Positions 55,839-64,000 of a stretch of DNA of 64,000 bases are shown in pieces; within the stretch, counting starts at the first letter, position 1; every line of letters begins with the position of its first letter. The notes beneath the pieces are model-generated. The model searched no databases and was not told where the DNA came from. It saw only the letters and a list, made by a program, of their open reading frames with translations. A program made the translations under genes and the position numbers. This DNA comes from Rhabdophis nuchalis (taxonomy: Eukaryota > Chordata > Lepidosauria > Squamata > Natricidae): the NCBI GenBank assembly GCA_039707465.1, contig CM077645.1, positions 143,655,503 to 143,719,502 of the forward strand, in the 5' to 3' direction.

Positions 55839-57350
55839 CTTTTACTGCTGCGAGAGTCCTCGCTCTCGCAGGTCTGGCCCTCTACACTATCGAGGGCCCG
55901 TCTTGATGAGGGATATATTAATCCGGAGAGACGGGCGAAGCGCGGCCTTAGGGGATTTTTAATTGGTAAATTATTGGTTATTTTAGGGGGTCCCAGGGAG
56001 GGGGGTGGGCATAGACAGATAGAGACGACAGAACAACATGAAAGAAGGGGCCGGACCAGTAGCCGACGGGAGGAGACGGAAGGATCCGATATGAGGGGGG
56101 AATTACGAGTCGTTCCGCCGGAGGGCATATCAATCCAGACGGTCGTGGGGAGGGGCAGGGCCGAGGGGAGACAAGTTCCATCCTCCCGGTTGGTGGCACG
56201 TAGCCGTTGGTTACAAACGGTCGGGTGCCACAACCCCCGCAGGCTAGGTGGTCAGGGGATACAGAGCCAGGGCCTGCGGCTGATGTTTTGCAACGCCAGG
56301 TCCATGGTCAACAAAGCCCCCCTCGTCCATGACCTTGTGTCAGAGGGGGAGCCGGACCTGGTAGGAATTGCAGAGACCTGGTTGGGCCACGAGGGAGGAC
56401 TTCACCTCGTCGAAATGTGCCCACCAGGTTACTGCGCTTTTCATCAGCCGCGGGCCCTAGGCAGGGGCGGTGGGGTAGCGGTCATTATCAAGGAAGGCCT
56501 TGAGCCGAGAGAGACCATTGTGCCTCAGACTACCGGTTGTGAGTCCCTCTGCGTGAAGTGGGGCCTAGGGAGGCAGTTGGGCTTGCTGGTTGTATACCTG
56601 GCTCCCCGCTATGTAGCAGCAGCCCTGCCCGAGCTCCTGGAGGTGATCGCTACGGTGGCAGTTGAGACCCCCAGACTTGTAGTCATGGGGGACTTTAATC
56701 TGCCATCGTTGGGCAAATCATCCGAGGCAGCTCGGGAGTTCATGGCCTCCATGACGGCCATGGACCTGACCCAACTAATTCAAGGCCCCACCCACGAGGG
56801 TGGACATACGCCGGATCTCATCTTTGTCTCGGGCCAATGGAAGAGTGATCTGGGTATAGGGGATATAGTCATCACACCCTTGTCATGGTCAGACCACTCA
56901 CTTCTCCGACTCGACCTTCCGACCGCTACTCCCCGTCGCGGGGAGGCGGAACCAGAACTTCCTATCTGGTTTCGCCCCAGGCGCCTGATGGACCCTGTTG
57001 GGTTCCAGACGGCGCTTGGGCCACTTCCTGTACCCCTGACCCGCGCCCCGATGGAGGACCTCGTGGCCGCATGGAATACTGCGACCACGGGAGCCTTGGA
57101 TCGGGTCGCGCCCTTGCGGCCTCTCTTGCGGCGCCGAGCCGCCCCGGCTCCTTGGTTCACCGAGGAGCTGAGGGCGATGAAACGCCGCAAGAGATGCCTA
57201 GAGGGAAGATGGAGGGCTACTCGCTCCGAATCTGACCGGACACAGGTAAGAGCCCATTTACGGACTTACATTGTGGCGCTGAGAGTGGCCAAACGCCATC
57301 ATTGCGCCACTCTCATAGCATCCGCAGAAAACCGCCCTGCCGCCGTTTAG
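55809..57350 (+). pseudogene. L2 LINE endonuclease part (frame 1)
   Basis: A 513-codon frame ends at TAG 57348. The first codons lie in the flanking LTR, so the native start is not defined. From about residue 159 it is an APE-type endonuclease: FCNARSMVNKAPLVHDL, the catalytic ETWL (GIAETWLGHEG), VMGDFN at 292-297, and SDHS at 361-364. The N-terminal 150 residues are basic and poorly conserved. The endonuclease nicks target DNA for target-primed reverse transcription. The stop is caused by a single net frameshift; the reading resumes in frame 57352-59085. Confidence 0.88.
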
Positions 57351-59318
57351 GGTGACCCGTTCCCTCCTGCAACAGAGGGTGCGGGAAGCCCCGCTACAGG
57401 GTAGAGCAGAGGAATTTGTGACTTTTCTGCAGGACAAAACCGCTCAGATACGGAACGAGCTAGCCCCCATTCGTGGCCCAGTGGGATGCCATGAGGCTGA
57501 TCTTGTTTGGGAGGAATTTGACTCCGTTGCTTCCGAGGATATGGACAGGTTACGTGGGCGACTGCGAGCCACCACATGTTTATTGGACCCGTGTCCCTCC
57601 TGGCTTGTACTGGCATCCTGGGAGGTGACACGAGGCTGGCTCCAAGAGGTTGTCAACGCTTCTTTAAGTGAGGGTTCCTTGCCTGCTTCCCTAAAAGAGG
57701 CTATGGTGAGGCCCCTCCTTAAGAAGCCCTCTTTGGACCCAGCTCTTTTAACCAACTATCGTCCCGTCTCCAACATTCCCTTTCTGGCGAAGGTTGTTGA
57801 GAGTGTGGTGGCACAACAGTTTCCCCGTCACCTGGAGGAAGTTGATTATCTAGACCCGCGCCAGTCCGGCTTTCGGCCCGGGCATAGCACCGAGACGGCA
57901 TTGGTCGCGTTGGTGGATGATCTCTGGAGGGCCAGAGATGGGGGTTGCTCCTCCATCCTGGTCCTATTAGACCTCTCGGCGGCTTTCGATACCATCGACC
58001 ATGGTATCCTATTGCATCAGCTGGGGGGGTTGGGGGTGGGAGGCACCGTTTTACGGTGGTTCTCCTCCTACCTCTCTGGCCGATCGCAATTTGTGTTGGC
58101 AGGAGAGCAGAGGTCGACCCCGAGACCCCTCACATGTGGGGTGCCTCAGGGGTCGGTCCTCTCGCCTCTCCTGTTTAATGCATACATGAAGCCGCTGGGT
58201 GAGATCATCCGTGGTTTCGGGGTAGAGTACCATCTCTACGCTGATGATACTCAGCTGTATATATCTACCCCAAACCACCCCAACGATGCCGTAGCGGTGA
58301 TGTGCCAGTGCCTGGAAGCCGTGCGGATCTGGATGGGAAGTAACGGACTCAGGCTCAACCCGACCAAGACCGAGTGGCTGTGGTTTCCGGCTGCCCGATT
58401 CAACCAGCTTTCTCCAACGCTGGCCATAGGGGGCGAACATCTTGCCCCTGTGGATGGGGCGCGCAATTTGGGAGTCCTCCTGGATACCCGGCTGTCTATG
58501 GAAGAGCAAGTGACAGCCGTGGCCAGGAGGGCGTTTTACCAGGTTCGCCTGGTTCGCCAATTGCGCCCCCTATTGGATCGGGACGCCCTTCGCACAGTCA
58601 CTCATGCCCTCGTGACATCCCGACTGGACTACTGTAACTCTCTCTACATGGGGCTCCCCTTGAGGTGCACCCGGAGGCTTCAGTTAGTTCAGAATGCAGC
58701 CGCGCGAGCAATTATGGGAACCACTAGGTTTACCCATGTAACACCGCTCTTGCGCGAGCTGCACTGGCTGCCTGTCGTCTTCCGGGTGCGCTTCAAGGTG
58801 TTAGTTATCATCTTTAAAGCGCTCCATGGCTCGGGACCTAGCTACCTGCGGGATCGGATCCTGCCTCACACATCCTCACGGCCGATTCGCTCCCACAGAG
58901 AGGGACTTCTCCGGGTGCCGTCCACTAGACTTTGTCAGCGGGCGACGCCCAGGGGAAGGGCTCTCTCTGTGGTGGGCCCGGCCCTCTGGAACGACCTTCC
59001 CCCCGATATTAGAACGACCACGGACCTCCGCTCCTTCCGCCTGAAATTGAAGACTCATCTTTTCCGCCTGGCCGGCCTAGGGTAGTCTCTCTCTCTATGG
59101 GTTTTTTAATTGTTTATTTATATTTAGTGGGGATCTTTAGTTAATGGGATTTTAGCACAGGAATTAGTTTAATCTGTTTTAAATTGTATGTATTTTGTAT
59201 ATTTATTGTTTTTATTCTCCCTGTGCACCGCCCCGAGTCCCTGTGGGGAGAGGGAGCGGTTAATAAATTCAACTTTATTATTATTATTATATATTATTAT
59301 TATTATTATTATTATTAT
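55840..59318 (+). mobile_element. Nearly full-length L2-clade (CR1 superfamily) LINE
   Basis: Endonuclease and reverse transcriptase are both present and open over 1.09 kb... plus 1.73 kb, interrupted by one frameshift at about 57345. The 3' UTR ends 'gcaccgccccgagtccctgt' and (tta)n. It interrupts an LTR whose remainder follows. This is the most complete autonomous element in the window; sequence shared with the many truncated L2 copies suggests the same family. Confidence 0.9.
57352..59085 (+). pseudogene. L2 LINE reverse transcriptase part (frame 2)
   Basis: A 577-codon open frame to the stop at 59083 with all RT blocks: NYRPVSNIPFLAKVVESVVA, QSGFRPGHSTETALVALVDD, LLDLSAAFDTIDHGILLHQL, GVPQGSVLSPLLFNAYM, catalytic YADD at 58237-58248 (residues 296-299), and the C-terminal domain (RLDYCNSLYMGLPLRCTRRL, PLLRELHWLPVVFRVRFKVL, LWNDLPPDI). 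No internal stops. It starts inside the protein, just after the frameshift. L2 belongs to the CR1 superfamily; its RT copies the RNA at the nicked target. Loss of frame continuity makes this copy probably inactive. Confidence 0.9.
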
Positions 59319-59320
59319 AG
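59270..59320. repeat. (TTA)n microsatellite at the L2 tail
   Basis: Trinucleotide run at the end of the L2 3' UTR, likely its replication tail. Confidence 0.92.
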
Positions 59321-59505
59321 AAGCAACCTGATTGGCTCCCCGTTTAACAGCTCACGTATAAGTAGCTGTCAAACGCGGGAGCCCCTGTCTACCGTGCTTT
59401 GCTTTCTGTAAATAGTTTTTCTTAGCGCCTTCGCTATACTTGCCAATAAACGGCTGTTTTCTTGCTAGCCTACGTCTGTACTCCCTCTGTTCCCGAAATC
59501 TAACA
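59320..59505 (+). mobile_element. LTR, right part, with TATA-like and poly(A) signals
   Basis: Inverted CCAAT ('cctgattggctccc'), TATA-like 'acgtataagtag' (59354-59365), aataaa at 59445-59450, and a U5-like end 'ctgttcccgaaatctaaca'. Order and spacing fit an LTR. With 55638-55838 it makes about 390 bp. Confidence 0.6.
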
Positions 59506-59719
59506 TGATTGTCTTCAGGTTTTGCAGTATGGATTCAGAAATAAAACCAGTTGTGATGTCCTTGGTGCTCTCTCAGCTTGGTTGTTTTCTTGCAGACATT
59601 TCTTGCAAACTAGGTAACATTTTCAGTGCTAGTGAAGTTGTGTACTGTTGAAACCAGATGGTGAACCAAATGACCTTTGATGATATAAAGCCTGAATTAA
59701 AGTACAGATAGTACTTTTT

Positions 59720-60098
59720 CAGGTGCGCTTCAAGGTGTTGATTACCATCTTTAAAGCGCTCCATGGCCCGGGGCCTAGCTACTCGCGAGACCACCTCCTA
59801 CCTCATACATCCCTCCGACCGATTCGCTCCCACAGAGAGGGTCTTCTCCGGGTGCCGTCGGCCGGGCAATGCCGACTGGCGACACCCAGGGGAAGGGCCT
59901 TCTCTGTGGCGGGCCCTGCCCTGTGGAATGATCTACCCCCTGATCTCAGGACCATCACGGACCTCCGCCTCTTCCGCCAACGTCTAAAGACACACTTCTT
60001 CCACCTAGCTGGCCTGGCCTAATTTCCGAGACTATTTTATTGACTGTTTTTAAATTAATTTAAAGTTTTAATAAGTGGGTCTTAAATTGATTTTAGCA
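59720..60098 (+). mobile_element. L2-clade LINE 3' part, outer copy
   Basis: 99-codon frame (59723-60022): MRFKVLITIFKALHGPGPSY, HREGLLRVPSAGQC, AFSVAGPALWNDLPPDLRT. Its 3' UTR stops at 'gattttagcacag' and resumes at 60805. Confidence 0.88.
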
Positions 60099-60804
60099 CA
60101 GGTACGCTTGATGCACCAATTGCGTCCCTTACTGGACCGGGCTGCCCTTCGCACAGTCACTCAAGCACTCGTGACATCCCGGCTCGACTACTGCAACGCT
60201 CTCTACATGGGGCTTCCCTTGAGGTGCACTCGAAAGCTACAGCTAGTCCAGAATGCGGCCGCGCGGGTAATAACGGGAGCTCTGAGATACTCCCATATAA
60301 CACCTATCCTGCGCGAGCTGCACTGGCTTCCTGTGGTCTTTCGGGTGCGCTTCAAGGTTCTGACGACCATCTTTAAATCGCTCCATGGCTCGGGGCCTAG
60401 TTACATGCGTGACCGTCTCCTGCCCCATACATCCCTACGGCCGATCCGCTCCCACAGAGAGGGCCTTCTCAGGGTGCCGTCGGCCGGGCAATGCCGTCTG
60501 GCGACACCCAGGAGAAGAGCCTTCTCTGTTCCAAAGGGCCCTCCTGAACTTTGTACCATCTCAGACCTTCGCCTCTTCCGCCAGTGTCTAAAGACACATC
60601 TTTTTCAGCAAGCCGGCCTAGCCTAACCTCCCGCTGGGGGCTATTTTACATAGTTTTAAATTGGGGTTTTAATTTGGTTTTAGCATAGGATTCTCTAATT
60701 TAATATGCTTTTAAATTTTGTATATTTTGTTTTATATGTTTTAAATTCCTGTGCGCCGCCCTGGGTCCCTCGTGGAGAAGGGCGGGATATAAATCAATTT
60801 TTTT
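60099..60804 (+). mobile_element. L2-clade LINE 3' part, nested copy
   Basis: 183-codon frame (60075-60626) with QVRLMHQLRPLLDRAALRTV, RLDYCNALYMGLPLRCTRKL, LRELHWLPVVFRVRFKVL. A small deletion near the LWNDL segment. Own tail 'cgccgccctgggtccctcgt' and 'gagaagggcgggatataaat'. Confidence 0.88.
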
Positions 60805-60962
60805 TTAAAAAGGGTATTGTTTAATTTAATAGGATTTTATATTGATTATTTACAACGTATTTATTCTTTTTATATATGTTTGTATCCGTGTTCTTAATCT
60901 CCTGTGCACCACCCCGAGTCCCTTATGGGAGAGGGCTGCGGTATATAAGTTAAATAAAACTA
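60805..60962 (+). mobile_element. L2-clade LINE, 3' tail of the outer copy
   Basis: 'ctgtgcaccaccccgagtcc' and 'gagagggctgcggtatataa' complete the copy that starts at 59720. Confidence 0.75.
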
Positions 60963-62865
60963 AAACTTTTTATCTGAACCCTGCTCAAACTGAGAATGCA
61001 TACACACAAGCACAAACACACACACACGAATACATACTCACATGTGCACGTCATAACATCAATACTTTTCTGGTTAGTTTAGACTGAGAAATAGCTGCTG
61101 TACAAGAGTTAAAATGGATTTGAACTTACATCCACTGCATCTTAATTTATGTGCAACAAGACTACAACTTAGTGTAGTTTCCCCAAATCTAGCACTCCCA
61201 GATGTGTTGGCATGGCAACTTCCAAAAGCCTGAATACACCTAGAGGTACCCATTTCGGGGAGGCTCATGTAAGCCACATTCACACACAACCCAATACTTG
61301 TAAAAATCCAGGATATTCGTCCCATCAATAGCGCCTACCACATTTGCGGTTTGTGCTTGCAAAGACGTTATGCACAAATTTGCTCAGATCTTGTATGAGG
61401 GTATAGCTGACTTCAGCAGCAGTCAAAAACACAGTTTTGTCATTAGTACTTTGGACTATCTGATGACAGCCAAGAAAATATTGCTGACTGAGACAACTGA
61501 AAAAGACAGTCAGGGATATCTTTAGAACTCTTAAAGGACGAAGAGTAGGAAGAGAGAAAGGCTGGAAGGCAGTGACACTCAAGTGAGACCAAAAGACAGA
61601 GACAATCAGAATCATGATTAATATCCTTGGTTAGTGCAGATTTCATAGCAGCTGAAAGCTCTGCAGGCTGAGCTATATCTACTAATGTTAATAAAAGCTA
61701 ATGGTGTATGAAAAAAACCACGGGCAAAAGTCTCCAAGGAAGAGAAAGAGGTGCATTAACAGCAGAAAGGAGTAAAGGGGAGGAAAAATCACAAATTAGT
61801 TTAAGCTAATTTTCTTTAAGGAAAAAAACGATTATTGAAAGTGACATTGTTCCTGAAATGTAAATGCAGTTCTTCACAGTATGCCTGCTGGTCTCGTGAA
61901 AGAGACTGCTTAGCAAAGACCCCTATGACTCCTGAAGTTGCAAACTCTGGACAAGGGTATTCATTTATACACACTACTATTTGGCAAGGTTAAGCTCAAG
62001 CTTGTAACTAGGCAGCACATTACCTTTACCAAGGAAGTTTCAAAATGCAAACTCCTCCAATACATTAAGCTTCCTTAGAAACCATTACACACTATGCATG
62101 ATTTAAATATGGCAATGCTCGCGGCTCTAAGGGCATGGAGCGGAGTGGGGGGTGGGGGGTGGGGGGCAGAAAACAGGAACAGTTCAGGGTTGCACTAGAA
62201 AAATTTGCTGCCGGAATGAAATGCATTAAAATATAAACAGGATGCATATGTTTGAGTCTTCACAAATTAATTTACAATTCCTACCCTTCTGCTATAAAGG
62301 TATCTTTAACACTTTCACAAGGTCTGTAAAACCTGTGGTTAGACACTAACCTGTGGAAAATTACCAAGCAAGTGTGTTTTGTGCACTGTTTGCTTCTCTT
62401 TAACAACTCAAATAACTTACATAGGTACATGTGGACTTTTCAAACAAATGCATAAGGACAGAGAGATAGGGATGAGATTTCAACTTTTGGAGCATCTTAA
62501 AGTCATTTGTCTAAAGTAAGTAGACAGGCCAATTTAGTGTTTCTGATTATACAGCCTCCACACCATTTTGCACCTAACACACTGTATAAAAGGCATAAGA
62601 AGGAAACTACTATCACTTTTTTACTTGGTGATATTAATAGCCCTTGTTTTCTAACTGTTCGGAAGACATCTGTCTTTTGGATGGTGTGTAAATTAAACAG
62701 CCACTTGTGTTCTACAGAAGGCCCACCAGTCATTTAAGGAGGAACAAAATGAACATGTTGTTGTACTGTAAAACAACTTAAAAACTTAAAAGTAGATAGT
62801 TGGGCACAGGTGTCAACAGAACATTAGGGATTGGTATTATTTTTAAAATCAAATTCTACATTATA
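60963..62865. other. Unassigned sequence
   Basis: (ca)n near 61010-61030 and a (ggggggt)n patch near 62140. Minus-strand frame 61325-61615 has no family signature. No gene supported. Confidence 0.35.
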
Positions 62866-63880
62866 CATTATAACCCCTAACCACCCCAACGATGCCGTTG
62901 AAATGATGTCCCGGTGTCTGGAGGCTGTGCGTGTCTGGATGGGGAGGAACAGGCTATGACTCAACCCGTCCAAGACCGAGTGGCTGTGGTTTCCGACGCC
63001 ACGACGTAGCCAGTTGGTTCCATCTCTGGCTATCGGGGGCGAGTCATTAGCCCCCGCAGAAAGGGCTCGCAACTTGGGTGTCCTCCTGGACGCTCGGCTG
63101 TCCTTGGATGACCATGTGACAGCCGTAGCCAGGGGGGGCTTTTATCAGGTTTACCTGATACGCCAGTAGCGCCCCTTTCTGGATCGTGAGTCACGCAAGC
63201 TCTTGTCATTTCCCGCCTAGACTACTGCAATGCTCTCTACATGGGGCTTCCCTTGAGGTGTACCCAAAGGCTCCAGTTAGTGCATATTGCGGCCACGCGG
63301 GGGATCTTGGGAGCAGCAAGACACTCCCACATAACACCTCTCCTGCGCGAGCTGCACTGGCTGCCTGTGGCCTTTCAGGTGCGCTTCAAGGTTTTGGTGA
63401 CCATCTTTAAAGCGCTCCATGGCATGGGTCCTGGTTATTTGCAGAACCGCCTCCTGCCACATACCTCCATCCAACCTGTCCGCTCCCACAGGGAGGGCCT
63501 CCTCAGGGTGCCGTCTGCTGGGCAATGCCGGCTGGCAACTCCCAGGGGAAGGGTCTTCTCTGTGGCGGGTCCAGCCCTCTGGAACGACCTGCCCCCCGAC
63601 CTTCGTACTATCACAGACCTTCACCTCTTCCGTCGAGCATTAAAGACCTACTTTTTTCAAGCGGCCGGTCTGGCATAGTTTGTTTTTACCATCGTTTTAA
63701 TAGGGTTTCTTAATATTTTAGCACGGGTTAAATTAATTTAATTTAATTTTAAATTTATTTATTGATTGTATTTATATGTATTTTATCTTTTATTATCCCT
63801 GTGCACCGCCCTGAGTCCCAATGGGAGAGAGGGCGGTATACAAATTAAGTTAATAAATAATAAATAAAATAAATACATAG
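62866..63880 (+). mobile_element. L2-clade LINE, 5'-truncated copy
   Basis: Begins just after the YADD region ('ccccaacgatgccgttgaaa'), then 145-codon frame 63241-63678: GLPLRCTQRLQLVHIAATRG, PLLRELHWLPVAFQVRFKVL, EGLLRVPSAGQC, FSVAGPALWNDLPPDLRTI. Earlier frame is broken by stops and a deletion near 63185. Tail 'gtgcaccgccctgagtccca' and (aaat)n. Confidence 0.9.
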
Positions 63881-64000
63881 CTGTATTGAAGAACAAGAAT
63901 ACCACCAGCATGGTATTCTCAGATGTCAATAAGAGCTTTTCTTTCTGATAAAACATTTTATCTTGTTTAGCTCAAGAAGTTGCCAGCAAACTCACTCAGG

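Noticed and set aside
61325..61646. Minus-strand frames of 67 and 96 codons
   Set aside because: No recognisable motif, no splice sites, composition as flanks.

Overview
The window looks like squamate reptile DNA, most likely snake, although I cannot fix the species. It is AT-rich and packed with transposable elements. There are many L2-clade LINE copies, CR1 LINEs with a pentanucleotide tail, Sauria-type SINEs ending in ACCTTT repeats, hAT-type DNA transposons and abundant microsatellites. Only one intact cellular gene is visible: RNF152, a single-coding-exon RING E3 ligase, on the minus strand at 51713-52324. Most open frames elsewhere are LINE remnants, low-complexity shadows or chance.

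Layout. 1-1.5 kb: 5' half of an L1 ORF1 (minus strand) broken by an L2 tail. 2.4-19 kb: scattered L2 and CR1 tails, SINEs, an ORF1-only L1 3' end and several hAT-type MITEs with exact 8-bp target duplications. 19.7-21.6 kb and 26.7-28.5 kb: two copies of a roughly 1.9-kb hAT-like transposon with the same 14-bp terminal inverted repeat. 28.5-34 kb: a CR1 copy split by three hAT insertions, a CR1 with a long pentanucleotide microsatellite, and stacked L2 3' ends. 35.3-36.8 kb: a truncated L2. 37-48 kb: a Charlie/MER1-like MITE, a CR1, a solo LTR, a Sauria SINE and mobile debris. 48.8-49.5 kb: a second ORF1-only L1. 49.5-52.5 kb: RNF152 with a repeat-poor flank that is probably its 3' UTR. 55-59.5 kb: a GC-rich hAT, then an LTR split by a nearly full-length L2 LINE. 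59.7-63.9 kb: nested L2 copies.

The main discovery candidate is the transposon at 19673-21563. It carries a captured host gene fragment: the 5' flank, complete first coding exon (50 codons) and 5' splice donor of GCLC, the catalytic subunit of glutamate-cysteine ligase. The fragment is present twice, as 0.52-kb inverted arms around a 79-bp spacer, so two GCLC start regions point outward. Element ends and an 8-bp target duplication are exact. The second element (26654-28519) shares the ends and the GCLC upstream sequence but has lost the exon except its last 13 bases and donor, and it carries a further, unidentified GC-rich palindrome. This is the animal equivalent of a Pack-type (gene-fragment-capturing) transposon. 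The GCLC match rests on remembered family sequence and needs a search to confirm.
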